A DNA stretch of 64,000 bases from Lolium rigidum (lineage: Eukaryota > Streptophyta > Magnoliopsida > Poales > Poaceae): assembly GCF_022539505.1 (NCBI RefSeq), contig NC_061512.1, positions 147,543,962 to 147,607,961 on the forward strand. Reading direction: 5' to 3'. The notes beneath the pieces were generated by a model. That model ran no database searches and was not told the DNA's origin. It saw only the letters and a program-made list of their open reading frames with translations. The position numbers and the translations under genes are program-made. Within the stretch, counting starts at the first letter, position 1. Each line of letters opens with the position of its first letter. Of the stretch, positions 32,691-44,110 are shown piece after piece.

Positions 32691-33744
32691 CGGGAAGTAA
32701 TTAAACTACGGTATGAAATTTAGAAGGTCTTGAAATTTGAGAGTATAAATTATGGTAGCAAGAACGGCGCGGCAGGACGCGCGAGGTCCATCTAGTATGT
32801 ATTCATGATCGAGCATCACCGTCGTCTCCCCCGCTAGGACACGCGACTTGATCGTCGGCGATTAGCAAAGCTGTGAAGGCATGCCTCTCGCGTCGTCTAT
32901 GTGCCGCCCAATTCCTAAACTGACCGCAAAAAGGTATTATAGTATATATACGTATTGCAGCTGCTACTTGCTAGTTTTTATTATCGAATCTAATAGTTGC
33001 TACTTGCTAGTTTGATTCGATAGTAACATGTATTAGATTGGTGTAGTGGTTATAATTATGTAATAGTAGAATTTTTACGAATTAGTAATTATTTTAAGCT
33101 CTTTGGTCCATCCCCCAATTTTACGGCTAGAAATACAAATTTAACCGAGGAGGCAGAGGTTATATGGAAACCCAAGGTACATAATGATTTCAATCCCAAT
33201 ATGAAACTTTGAACAAAAGACCGAGTCATCCGTCAAAATTCCAGGCCGAGGTAGAGTCGAAAACAAGGCATATATTTTAAATTGTATCTCTTCTATGTGT
33301 TGGATAATTAGGCATAATTTTCATGATTAATTACAGAATATTAAACATGACGACAGCAACTACTAACATGTGAAACTCGAACATATTTCAACACTATGGT
33401 CAACATCTTCTTCGTCCTCCTATGCTCAAATCCTGGATCCTCCCTTGAACACACCTGTGCAGGGTGCATACCAAGTGAGATTCGGTTTCGAGTTACTGTA
33501 GGGTGAAGAAAAATAAAAATCCAAGGCATGCGTGGTGTTAATGATGAATTTAATGGATGTCCACCATATACGGATCAAGTGACGGGAGGGCAGTGACAAA
33601 GAAAACTTTCTTAGTTATGAGATGATCATTCCCCAAACCAAATGAAGATGATCAACAGACATCACACATGCCTCTTGGAAACAAGTGCCAGGCAATCGCA
33701 CCCAGCAAGATTTGTACTAGCTATAGCTCTTGCAGAAAAGGATA
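32691..33744. other. Intergenic AT-rich DNA, no supported feature
   Basis: No coding frame of note and no clear terminal repeats. Confidence 0.4.
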
Positions 33745-33749
33745 TGCTT

Positions 33750-34267
33750 TGTTGGAACAAATAATGATAGTTTTGCCCAAGATACAACACATGAACAGAG
33801 GGTAGAAGAAACACACACGCTTTGGCACCCACGCACCTCTTGTGTCTTTTCTGTATTTCTTCACGGCTAATGAACTGAATTACATGAGATTAAATAGAGC
33901 AGCTAACACACCTACTAGCTAGCATGCACACGCACTGGTCAAGCCACTAACGGTTTGACCCACTAATCACTCCACTAACGCACGTTTGCAAGTTTACAGA
34001 TCATACTGGATAAGCTCTCACTTGGTGCATGCCGCAACTGTCTGCGCCCACTTCTTGCTCCATCTCTATCTGCTACACAACTCGGCCGCCGAGACTCTCC
34101 TCAGTCTAACACATGCAGCTAACTCACACAACACATTTAGCTTTGCATTGTGTACCTGAACGCAACTCTACACGCACACACTGCTGCAGCTTCGACTATA
34201 TGCATGAACGAGAGTTAAACATGATGAAACTCTAAACTTAGTACTAATAACAAGATTTGTTCCAACA
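33750..34267 (-). repeat. LTR A (3' outermost) of the small LTR element
   Basis: It lacks about 24 bp present in B and C (after ctaacgcacg near 33990) and has 15 extra bases at its outer end (33750-33764). Those bases include a perfect inverted copy of the LTR start (TGTTGGAACAAAT). Confidence 0.85.
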
Positions 34268-34727
34268 ATCACCTCCCAAATCTTGCTATTACTTATTTCT
34301 CCCTTGAAGCCTGTGGTCGTCGATGTCGTCGGTGCACCTCGCAGATGGCCGCCAATGCCATCTTGCACGCCGATTGCCGCCGTCGCCATCGGCCTCGCCG
34401 AGAGACGCACCTCCTACGCCTTCACCGCGAGCACGCCGCCGTGACGCGCTCGCTGCTGCATGTTCGCCGCCGGTGCCGCACCTCGCCGGTGGCTCACCTC
34501 CATGTTCGCCACCGGTGACGCAGCTCGCCGGTGACTCGTCTTCATGTTATCATCGATGCCGCACCTTGTCGACGACTCGGACATGAACGGCGAACTCATC
34601 ATGGCGATGACCTCTGCGCCATGGCCATCAACTCCTTGCTGTCGGCGACACGACTTACCGGGCAGCACACCTTCCTCCTTCGATCGTGACGCAGCTTGAC
34701 GGCGATGAAGACACGAACCTCGCAGCT

Positions 34728-34740
34728 GGCTCTGATACCA
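34728..34740 (-). promoter_or_regulatory. Primer binding site of the small LTR element, unit A
   Basis: TGGTATCAGAGCC on the minus strand, two bases from the LTR; initiator-Met tRNA type. Confidence 0.85.
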
Positions 34741-34742
34741 AA

Positions 34743-35269
34743 TGATAGTTTTGCCCAAGATACAACACATGAATAGAGGGTAGAATAAACACACACGCTT
34801 TGGCACCCACGCACCTCTTGTGTCTTTTCTGTATTTCTTCACGGCTAATGAACTGGATTACATGAGATTAAATAGAGCAGCTAACACACCCACTAGCTAG
34901 CATGCACACGCACTGGTCAAGCCACTAACGGTTTGACCCACTAATCACTCCACTAACGCACGCACACACGTACAGACTTTGAGTCGTTTGCAAGTTTACA
35001 GATCATACTGGATAAGCTCTCACTTGGTGCATGCCGCAACTGCCTGCGCCCACTTCTTGCTCCATCTCTATCTGCTACACAACTCGGCCGCCGAGACTAT
35101 CCTCAGTCTGACACATGCAGCTAACTCACACAACACATTTAGCTTTGCATTGTGTACCTGAACGCAACTCTACACGCACACACTGCTGCAGCTTCGACTA
35201 TATGCATGAACGAGAGTTAAACATGATGAAACTCTAAACTTAGTACTAATAACAAGATTTGTTCCAACA
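34743..35269 (-). repeat. LTR B (shared middle) of the small LTR element
   Basis: 527 bp, starting TGTTGGAACAAATC on the minus strand at 35269 and ending CTATCA at 34743; nearly identical to LTR C. Confidence 0.85.
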
Positions 35270-35729
35270 ATCACCTCCCAAATCTTGCTATTACTTATTT
35301 CTCCCTTGAAGCCTGTGGTCGTCGATGTCGTCGGTGCACCTCGCAGATGGCCGCCAATGCCATCTTGCACGCCGATTGCCGCCGTCGCCATCGGCCTCGC
35401 CGAGAGACGCACCTCCTACGCCTTCACCGCGAGCACGCCGCCGTGACGCGCTCGCTGCTGCATGTTCGCCGCCGGTGCCGCACCTCGCCGGTGGCTCACC
35501 TCCATGTTCGCCACCGGTGACGCAGCTCGCCGGTGACTCGTCTTCATGTTATCATCGATGCCGCACCTTGTCGACAACTCGGACATGAACGGCGAACTCA
35601 TCATGGCGATGACCTCTGCGCCATGGCCATCAACTCCTTGCTGTCGGCGACACGACTTACCGGGCAGCACACCTTCCTCCTTCGATCGTGACGCAGCTTG
35701 ACAGCGATGAAGACACGAACCTCGCAGCT

Positions 35730-35742
35730 GGCTCTGATACCA
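35730..35742 (-). promoter_or_regulatory. Primer binding site of the small LTR element, unit B
   Basis: TGGTATCAGAGCC on the minus strand, second copy. Confidence 0.85.
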
Positions 35743-35744
35743 AA

Positions 35745-36271
35745 TGATAGTTTTGCCCAAGATACAACACATGAATAGAGGGTAGAAGAAACACACACGC
35801 TTTGGCACCCACGCACCTCTTGTGTCTTTTCTGTATTTCTTCACGGCTAATGAACTGGATTACATGAGATTAAATAGAGCAGCTAACACACCCACTAGCT
35901 AGCATGCACACGCACTGGTCAAGCCACTAACGGTTTGACCCACTAATCACTCCACTAACGCACGCACACACGTACAGACTTTGAGTCGTTTGCAAGTTTA
36001 CAGATCATACTGGATAAGCTCTCACTTGGTGCATGCCGCAACTGCCTGCGCTCACTTCTTGCTCCATCTCTATCTGCTACACAACTCGGCCGCCGAGACT
36101 ATCCTCAGTCTGACACATGCAGCTAACTCACACAACACATTTAGCTTTGCATTGTGTACCTGAACGCAACTCTACACGCACACACTGCTGCAGCTTCGAC
36201 TATATGCATGAACGAGAGTTAAACATGATGAAACTCTAAACTTAGTACTAATAACAAGATTTGTTCAAACA
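35745..36271 (-). repeat. LTR C (5' outermost) of the small LTR element
   Basis: 527 bp; starts TGTTTGAACAAATC on the minus strand at 36271, one base different from A and B. Confidence 0.85.
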
Positions 36272-36276
36272 TGCTT

Positions 36277-36835
36277 CTATTCCTTTGCTTTGCAGAAATG
36301 GATCGTGCCTAAAAGCTACACTCACTTCTATCTTGCGTTCCATTGCATGCATAATTTGCATATGCATGTGCCTTTATCGCGACCGTGCCATGTCTCACGG
36401 AAGATGGCACCAAACAGCTAACTATATATCCAACTGTTTAGTTCCTGGTGTGAGTGTTGCAAGCTAGCACAAAACTGCGTCCTCATCCAACAATCCAACA
36501 GGATCCTTCCAGGAGCATCGATCCTGTTTTAGATCAAAAGGATCCCGCCATGTTTCATTCATTCTCACAATGAAGCAATAAAGTTGAGGTTCTTATGTTC
36601 TGTTAGCATTTTAATCTTGATTTGTTTCTATCTGCATGTACTGGTTAGGATCATGTAGTTACTTCAGCCGGTGTGCAGGGTGAGATGCCTATAGGCCGTG
36701 CGAAGCGGTGAGAATGGCGAGATGCCGAGCAGTGGCGAGAAGCTGCTGTACATGCCAGCGATGACTAACTGCATGTTCATGCATGCTAGCCGGCGAATGC
36801 CTTTCCTGGAGCGAATCTAGGAAGAGCAGGTGAGC
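36277..36835. other. Intergenic DNA without a supported feature
   Basis: Mixed-composition DNA; no coding frame or terminal repeat recognised. Confidence 0.35.
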
Positions 36836-37300
36836 TGTTAGTGCAGTACGTGCATGAGTTAGTGGGTTCAGAGTTAGTGGAGTAGTGGGTGAGTGTGTGC
36901 GCCCTATCGTGTAGTGTGTGAGTCTATTTAATCATCTGTAAGCATGTTTACTTAGAGCCACACCAGAGAAATAGAGAAAGGAAAAAAGGTCAGGCTGCGT
37001 CACACTGCTGACACCAAAAACATTTCTTGTGTTCTTTCTTCTGTTCGTGAGTTAGCTGTGAGAGATAGCTGAGAGGTAGAAGAAGAGGGGCTGCATGTTG
37101 CAGCCCCAACAATTGGTATCAGAGCCATGAATATCCGCGGCGGCGGCGCAGTGCACTCTATGGGAGATGGAGGCCAGCTGCGCAACACGGCTGCTGTTGG
37201 CGATATGCATCTGGATGGGCATGGCGTGGTGCTCGGCGTCCAGCAGAAACGAATGGCTCAGTCTATTTGATTTCATACGAGCTCAGCTTTAGCCTCACCA
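36836..37300 (+). mobile_element. Copia-type 5' LTR and PBS fragment
   Basis: A probable LTR (36836-37111, TGTTAGTGCAG...GCCCCAACA) is followed at 37114-37126 by the PBS TGGTATCAGAGCC and a short leader with an in-frame ATG (37127). No gag or pol domain follows, so only the 5' end of an element or a second non-coding element is present. Confidence 0.6.
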
Positions 37301-37540
37301 CTTATCCCTATGATGATCTTACCTCTCACCTCCTCACCTATCACAAAGCTTGACGCCGCTGTCACGAAGCCTGGCACCACGCCGGTGCGCGGGCAGACCG
37401 CCATGCCACTCTCACCGACGATGGCCACGACGGCGTGTCTAAGACTGGGCTGAATATGATAGGCAGAAGCTTTCGGTGTAGCACAACAAGAACGTCGCCA
37501 CCATGACACCGCCACTTCCTACACCTACACGGTTACCGTC

Positions 37541-37930
37541 ATGGATTACTACCTATCACATACCATAACCATCACCACCATGACACCGCCGGTCACGCCC
37601 GTCACAGGCATCAGTACGTCGATGAACAACATCATGACACCACCGTTCACGCCCGTCAGAAGCATTACAATGTCGCCGACAACGTCACCGAACACCACCA
37701 TGACACCGCCTGTCATGCCGGTCACAGGCATCACCACGTCACCGAACATGAAGACGAACACCACCATGACACCGCCGTTCATGCCCGTCACAAGCATCAC
37801 TATGTCGCCGAGCACGAGCTGAATACCACCATAACAATGTCGGTCACGCCGGTCATAAGCATCACCACGTCGCCGACCACGAAGACGAACATCACCATGC
37901 CGCCACTGCCATGGATTATCACCTCTCACT
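37541..37930. repeat. Coding-like minisatellite, about 63-66 bp units (Thr/Pro-rich)
   Basis: The plus frame 37541-37822 encodes successive units TTMTPPVTPVTGISTSMNN, IMTPPFTPVRSITMSPTTSP, TTMTPPVMPVTGITTSPNM and TTMTPPFMPVTSITMSPSTS. DNA-level units continue with decay to about 37910. Core motif MTPPxxPVxxIxxS. The ATG at 37541 has no visible promoter. It may be part of the preceding non-autonomous element. Confidence 0.65.
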
Positions 37931-39277
37931 TCTCACATATCATCACCACGTCACCGTCCATGAAAACGGAAGCGAGAAGTTGAGCAAAAGTACACAAAAC
38001 CTTACTCACACATACATACAGATTACAATATACTTGTGAGTCTTTTATCATGTACACCGAAATAAAAACCTGTCAACATTAAAGTTATGTGGAATGGTGA
38101 GGTGAACCTACTCCTGAAAGGAAATCATAAACGGTTGAGCGTGTGCGACGAATTTAAAAAAAATCGCTTAAAAATTTATACACGAAATTCACGATTTGCG
38201 ACTGACGAAACTCGAAACCGATTGTGAGAATTGATTTATATCATCGGCACGCATCTTTTTTTATGTACAACTTATTTCGATTCGAAGTGTGATTGCGTTG
38301 ATTTGAGGAGAGTGTATGTGGAGTAGTGAGTAACTGAGTCCACACCACATTCACAAGTTGCATCGATCTAGCGCTGGAGGAAAATGAACGGGCATGTTCA
38401 TGGAGAAACTGCCGATTCGGGCGTTTCTCCAGATGCAGGCAAAACACTGTTTTAAGAACCATGCGATGCAACAACACGGCGGCCTGCGGACAATCAAACG
38501 ATCCATTCCACGTTCCAGCCCATGCAAAAAAGGCCCTCACAGCCTACCAAACGCGCCCTAAGTCGTTAACTTATTACCCAGTTTCCAAGTCAACCACATC
38601 AAAACTGTTGTGAACATATTCTTAACATAAATCTTCCCATTGCTAACCCAATACTTGGCAATCGGTTCATAGTCATGGAGATCAGTACAGCCAATAATTA
38701 TATTATCTTAATCATATCACACTAAAAAAAGTAAATGCTTGCAATATTCATTTTCGCTACACAGCAGACAAGATGTGTAAGATATACCTTGTTTTTCAAA
38801 AATGTATCAGCAATATGTTGCCTTTTATACAGATTATCCCTTGTCAAGATTTTATTTTGTGAGACTAGCCATAAAAATACTTCGGTCCTAGATAGTATTT
38901 TGAGTTTCCAAACCGAAGATACATAAACAAAGGCATAACCAAATCTTAAGCTGCATATAAGGATTAAGTGCTATCAAGGTTGGAAAAAGCTCTACAACGT
39001 ACATGGCAGTCTCTACAGCATGTGGAGCATCCCGAGCTGTTTACGGAGGTGTGTACATAATTAGAGGTTACGACGAAGGAAACCCAACATGGATGACATC
39101 GTAATCTAAGGATTGGCCCCACATCACCAGTGGCGTGTAGTTATCTTTGTTGCATCTTGCCAATCCTTCGTAGTTTGAGATTTATGTGGCTATGTGCATC
39201 GTTATTATGCAGAGGCCGGGTGTAGGACTTAAATCTTTTAGGTAATAAAACATCAATACTGAAAAAAGTTTGAAAAA
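37931..39277. other. Intergenic AT-rich DNA
   Basis: A transposon-like end (CAAACGCGCCCTAA near 38550-38563) has no visible partner. No gene. Confidence 0.35.
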
Positions 39278-39625
39278 AAAAACACTAGGCGTAAGCGAGA
39301 TTGGTGGCGCTCGCCTAGTCTCTAGGCGACACTTAAGCGCTCTAAGCGTGGTTTAGGCGGGCATATAGTTTTTAGCATAAATGGTGTATATGATTTATTA
39401 TATGTGAATACATATTAATTTCGGGAATGTAAATGACTAAATTACTAGAAACTACCATTAGAATATGCTCCACTTGGCTCGTCAGTGAAATATGACATTA
39501 GTTTTTACTGGGAAAAATAATTTCTTGGTTGTTCTGCCTAGAGTTCCGATTATGTCTTAGGCGATGCGTTTGTCCGTCCTGCAATGCCTAAGCATTCTTA
39601 AGCGTCGCCTAGCCCTCGTGTTTTT
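39278..39625. mobile_element. MITE-like element with GGCGACxCTTAAG inverted arms
   Basis: AAACACTAGGCG at the left faces CGCCTAGCCCTCGTGTTTT at the right, and inner arms CTAGGCGACACTTAAG (about 39321-39336) and CTTAAGCGTCGCCTAG (39597-39612) pair. The centre is AT-rich and non-coding. TSD not resolved. Confidence 0.5.
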
Positions 39626-39702
39626 ATCACTGAGTGCTATACAACCCAGAACAATGCAACTTCCACACCATTGTTCCAGACTTTCCCATTGAAGCATTAA
39701 TC

Positions 39703-39852
39703 TACTCCCTCCATACCCATTTATAGGGGTATTGCACATTTCGAGAAAAAACTTTGACTACTAATTTATTTAACAACATATAAGATATATATCATAATAA
39801 TTATACTATTGGAAACTTCTTTGGAATACGAATCCAATGGTATAATTTTTGT

Positions 39853-39915
<63 letters not shown>

Positions 39916-39975
39916 TATTTTGCTGATCAAATTTATAGTAAAACATATTTCTCAAAATGCATAATACCACCAGTA
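39703..39975. mobile_element. Stowaway-like MITE, right end decayed
   Basis: TA followed by CTCCCTCCATACCCATTTAT is the classical Stowaway (Tc1/mariner) terminus in grasses. The right terminus is degenerate. The loop contains a long AT microsatellite. Confidence 0.6.
39856..39913. repeat. (AT)29 microsatellite
   Basis: A 58-bp uninterrupted AT/TA run. Confidence 0.95.
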
Positions 39976-40189
39976 GTTCACCATACATATGCACACATTA
40001 ACTTCAGAAACAAGATGATAACAGCAGAGCCGTTGCATGGAGCCACACAACTAAATTTGGTGTTGTTACAGTGACGATCAACTCGAGTGTGGCATTTTGG
40101 AGGCCGAGCTACATGTAGCTCTTTATTTTTTAGGACTAAAAATTTGTATTTCAAAGTTTCAAAAAATTCTAAAACAAAACCTTAGAGGT

Positions 40190-40690
40190 ACAGGAATTCC
40201 GGTCTATTGCAACAATATTTATTGCTACAACTATGTTTCGTTGCAATAGATCGCAATATTACCACGAATATTTCTTTTTTGGCGATGGCCTCCGCATATT
40301 TCCACAATTGAGTTTTGTCGCGGTAATTAGGCGTTTTGTTGCAATAGAGGGCTCTTATTGCAACGAAACACGATGTCGTTGCCATAAGTTGGCGCCATTG
40401 CAACCATTACGGGTTGCTATGGGACCTCGTCATTTTAGTTGCAATAGAGACTAGGCAACGCCACGAAAACAGAATTCGTGGAAATATACAAGAATACTGC
40501 AACATTTTCCCCTTGTTGCGTTAGGCATTCATATTGTTGCAAAATATTTGTCTCCTATTGCAACAAAATACGTATTTGCCGTAAAAGCGATCGTCTTTTT
40601 TTTGCCTCAACCCCATTGTGTTGCAATAGTGTTGCATATTGCGACAAATTATGGAGCCATGGTAATATCTAGAAGATATTGCATCAATCA
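40190..40690. repeat. Cluster of TTGCAATAG / CTATTGCAA motifs (CACTA-like subterminal repeats)
   Basis: GTTGCAATAG or variants occur near 40240, 40339, 40439 and 40622, and ATTGCAAC near 40205, 40364, 40396 and 40558, in both orientations. Dense short motifs in both orientations are typical of CACTA subterminal regions. No CACTA terminus is seen next to it, so it is probably a fragment. Confidence 0.45.
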
Positions 40691-40847
40691 TGTTTTTTTC
40701 ATTTTTAATATATTTTTTCTAATTAAATAGGGTGGCCTAGTTTTAAAAATCAGACGGGTTATATTTTACAGAAACAATAAGTTGACTGATTCCTTACATT
40801 ATGAGCGCCAAAATTTACATGTCAACTTGAAGATTCAAACCTTGCAC

Positions 40848-41225
40848 CTAGCACTTTAGCATCATGCACGGACAATGTACTGTAAGAGGAAAGATTAGAG
40901 ACCAGGCCTTCGTCATTCCGCAGCGGCGACGGTGACTTGGTGCTTGGTCGATCCGCCATCGGCGACGGCCAGTTCGTGATTCCTCGGTCTGCTTGCGGGC
41001 GCTGCGTGGTGGCGCTTGCTCGATCTGCCAGGGGAGGAGGCATGTCGGCGCTTCCTCGACCCGCCAGCGGCGATGTCTTCGCGCTTCCTCGATCCGCTTA
41101 CGGAGGCGGCATGGTGGTGCTTGCTCGATCCTCCGTGAAGCCGACAGTGGCGACGACGTCTTGGCGGGTCTTCGATCTGCCAGCGGAGCCGGCAAGACAA
41201 CCATTCCCGACCAACGAGCGGCCAC
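40848..41225 (-). CDS. Open frame of 12-residue repeats (doubtful gene)
   Basis: A 125-codon minus-strand frame. Residues 32-102 (41132-40920) are six imperfect units: RIEQAPPCRLRK, RIEEARRHRRWR, VEEAPTCLLPW, QIEQAPPRSARK, QTEESRTGRRRW, RIDQAPSHRRRC. A 36-bp minisatellite underlies this. The protein is very basic and has no known domain. The plus strand of the same DNA is also open in repeats, so coding status is doubtful. Confidence 0.3.
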   Translation of the reverse strand: MAARWSGMVVLPAPLADRRPAKTSSPLSASRRIEQAPPCRLRKRIEEARRHRRWRVEEAPTCLLPWQIEQAPPRSARKQTEESRTGRRRWRIDQAPSHRRRCGMTKAWSLIFPLTVHCPCMMLKC

Positions 41226-41390
41226 GGTGTGCTTGGCAACCTTCTTCTTCTTCTCTGATTTCTTCCAAAATGCGGCAGCGGCGAGGTGTTATTGCATACA
41301 AGCTACTAGCTAGAAGGACCTGTCACCCTCTGTTGCGTCCTTTTTTTCTTAGCCTTTTCTTTCATTTGGTCATCAACTAAATAAGTTGTA

Positions 41391-41772
41391 GAAAAAAAAC
41401 ATAGAGCAAGGACAGAGAAAATAGCTACACCAGCAGCTATTTGAGGAGCTCATCGACGTGCAAATGGCGCATCAAAAACCACATGGAAACCATCCACCGA
41501 TGATGCTGCTACCACGGACACAACAAAATAGAAACCCCGTCAAACATCAAGAGGTGCACACACAAAGCAAACCAGTTATGAAGAACCCATGAAATAGCTA
41601 AACCACGGCAACATAGATATCCCTAAGAACTATCCATCTAGGCAAACAAACAGCTCACTTGAGCAGACACGCATCAAACAGGATAAAATCAGGTTGGACA
41701 CCGCAACTCAGCACAAACACAGCCCGACAAAAATACCGAAGACTACCAATTAATAACAACATTACCATGATG
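41391..41772. other. Intergenic DNA, nothing recognised
   Basis: A-rich sequence with no coding frame. Confidence 0.4.
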
Positions 41773-41950
41773 CTACAATGGTGTAAAATCTAAATACATG
41801 ATTTGTATTCTAGGCTACACGAAATTGACAAAATATGACAAATTTAATAGTCTTGAATGTTCACTATTTACTATAAATTTATTAAGATTTATAATTTTTG
41901 TGTAGCCTAGAATATGTAGTAGTTTGTATTGATATTTTACACCATTGTAG
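41773..41950. mobile_element. Small TA-flanked MITE
   Basis: CTACAATGGTGTAAAAT at the left is matched in inverse by ATTTTACACCATTGTAG at the right, with TAGGCTACAC/GTGTAGCCTA pairing further in. Taking TA as the target site leaves an element of about 174 bp, consistent with Stowaway-type MITEs. Confidence 0.7.
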
Positions 41951-42164
41951 TATACATTATTGGCTATCCCCAGAATTTCGATTTGATTTTTTAAAATTTA
42001 AAATATGGATTCTGAGTGTTTGCAAATAAAGAGCTACGTCTAGCTTGGCCATTTTAAGTTTTCCCGATCAGGTACACTTCCTCAGCCGTCACCTCTGCTT
42101 TTACCTTCGACAGGGTTTAATTAACCATCACCTTCGCTCGCTCGCTCTGGCTCTGCTTGCGAAG

Positions 42165-42370
42165 TACTCCAACTATTGCATTTTGCAAGTGCAACCTCCA
42201 TGCCGACTCGATCTTGCTCAACTGTCTTGAGCTCCAAACGGATTTTCACACCTATAAAAAAGCAAGCTATCAATTATTACAGACAAGAAAAGAGTGACAT
42301 AATGGATTTTTATATAAATAAAATTTTCCGCCTGCTTCACACATAGCACCATGATTATTTCACTTTACCT
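42165..42370. repeat. Diverged duplication, unit 1
   Basis: Contains CCGACTCGATCTTGCTC (about 42200) and AAAAGAGTGACATAAT (about 42287), which recur at about 42957 and 43651. Confidence 0.5.
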
Positions 42371-42779
42371 TCCACCAAATACACAATGTAGACCGATGTC
42401 GCATTTTGTTTGCACATTCCGAAGAGCTGGTGAGAAGTCATTGGTCAAATCTAGCTAGACTACATGCATGATTAGTTTCCTGGCCTACTGGTTTGTTATA
42501 GAAATCAACCGAGAAGTTGCAGAGTCTACCTCTTGTGCTTTTTGTTCCTTTTCAGGTATGGTTCTTAGAAAATATTTGCTGACCTAAGAAGGCTACATAT
42601 TGTGTGATAAATTAACTAGCTAGGAAATGGAGACAGCTCAACTGAAACTAAAAGTATACTATATTGCTCTCGTGATGCAGCAACTAGGAAGATCACTGCA
42701 CCATTTCTCTGAGGAGACATGATCCACGTACGTAGTGCGCTTTGCATCTTGCCAAATGTGATTCACTTTCTCATGTCCT

Positions 42780-43010
42780 AGATAGTTAATTAACCTGCAT
42801 TGTACGCCAAAAGGAGTACTTTGTAAGCAAACTAATTGATCACTCGTATATATATGAGGACTTTTCTTCAGGCATATGCAGAAACAGCGGTGTCTCCATC
42901 GACTAAGAATCTACTCCAACGACGACCCAACTGCATTCACAAGCCACATGCGCACCGACTCGATCTTGCTCCAGCCGTCATCGGCTCAAAATAGATTTCC
43001 CATAGCTCCT
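42780..43010. repeat. Diverged duplication, further segments
   Basis: CCGACTCGATCTTGCTC at about 42957 matches 42200. The stretch with TTGTAAGCAAACTAATT near 42820 matches TTGTAAGCAAACGAATT near 44700. Confidence 0.5.
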
Positions 43011-43434
43011 ATTTTTTGAGGAAAACAACAGGACTCCTATAGTTGCGCATTTGTCATATTACTCCATTTAGTGCAATTTTTACAAAAATATCCTATCTAG
43101 GATTCTTTAAACACAGTTTTACCCCAGTTTAGCATTTTGTTTGTTTTTGTTAGATAGGACCGGCGTGTTTCATCGATGTGGTGCGACAAAATGCGTAAAT
43201 CTCGGAGGCCATCATCTACGACAATGTCTAGACTTCTCTTATTCAATTGTTCCATTTCTCATCCCTGTACTGATATTTTTGAAAGTCGGGAATCACCTCA
43301 CACCTTGCAAAATGAATAGCACCTGAAATCGAGGGTCCAAACATTCTAAAATGCGTAATCTTATGAATTTTTATTCAACGGGGCAATTAGTGTCAGAAAT
43401 GCATAACTACAGGGTAAAAGGTGAAATTCACTCT

Positions 43435-43640
43435 TTATTGATTGCAAACAATGGTTACATCGTTTATAAGTTTACCAAGAATAAAATCAGAGGATTCATC
43501 GACCCAATTATAGAAAACTTTACTAATAAAACAAGCCCTGGCTAATTCATGAGCAGCCTCATTCGCTTCTCTCGGAAAATATTGCAATTTCCCATAGTTC
43601 CTAATTGAAATTTTACATGTCCCCGATACGTACAAACTAG
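43435..43640 (-). pseudogene. LINE RNase H-like C-terminal fragment
   Basis: The minus frame reads FPREANEAAHELARACFISK and WVDESSDFILGKLINDVTIV, then a stop and a tail. This matches the end of RNase H domains at the C-terminus of plant LINE proteins (xREANxxAHxLA...). Only the 3' end remains. It interrupts the diverged duplication. Confidence 0.7.
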
Positions 43641-43859
43641 TAGCGAGGACAAAATGAAAAGAGTGACATAATAAATACCATAAATAAAATTCTCTCATGT
43701 GCATTGCACACATAACCATTCACTTTACCTACCAACAAATGCCAGATTTAATTTCCGAAACAGCGGCGAAAAATTTGGCTCTTTTCATTAATTAAGTATG
43801 TTAACGGTCACCCAAGAAGGTGAAACTCCTCAAAAGAAAACCTATCAGGAAATAATACA

Positions 43860-44110
43860 AACCGGCCGAAACCCTTTGGATCCTGCAATTACCCAAAGAC
43901 AGATCTCCTCGTTGATTTTGGCAACAATGGTTTTGAGCATGGCGGAAGTGTTCTAGAACACTCCATTTCTTTCATTCCATCCAAACCGTGAGCATGCCGA
44001 GAGACATCACTGCTTTCTTCCTATGACACCTCATCCCAGGATTCCATATCTGTCGATGCTTGGCGCATTCTCCACATGGTGCTTGGATAGCTCAATCAAA
44101 GTCTTCATCG
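43860..44110 (-). pseudogene. Possible second LINE C-terminal fragment
   Basis: The minus strand in broken frames has WNAMKTLIELSKHHVEN and TIVAKINEEICLWVIAG, resembling the zinc-finger/C-terminal zone of LINE ORF2. Stops and shifts interrupt it. Confidence 0.4.

Larger units (their letters stand above)
33750..36271 (-). mobile_element. Small non-coding LTR element, tandem LTR-int-LTR-int-LTR array
   Basis: Three LTRs (33750-34267, 34743-35269, 35745-36271) alternate with two 475-bp internal regions (34268-34742, 35270-35744). On the minus strand each inner LTR end is followed, after two bases, by the PBS TGGTATCAGAGCC, and each LTR start is preceded by a purine-rich tract (TTTGGGAGGTGA). 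TSD tgctt lies at 33745-33749 and 36272-36276. The internal region encodes nothing recognisable, so this is a TRIM/SMART-type element moved in trans. The internal copies differ at about two bases, so the tandem form is recent. Confidence 0.85.

Noticed and set aside
38241..38563. Possible MITE ending CAAACGCGCCCTAA
   Set aside because: Only one terminus seen; no matching inverted end or TSD nearby.
39806..39994. Ile/Tyr-repeat frame over the AT run
   Set aside because: Pure microsatellite translation.
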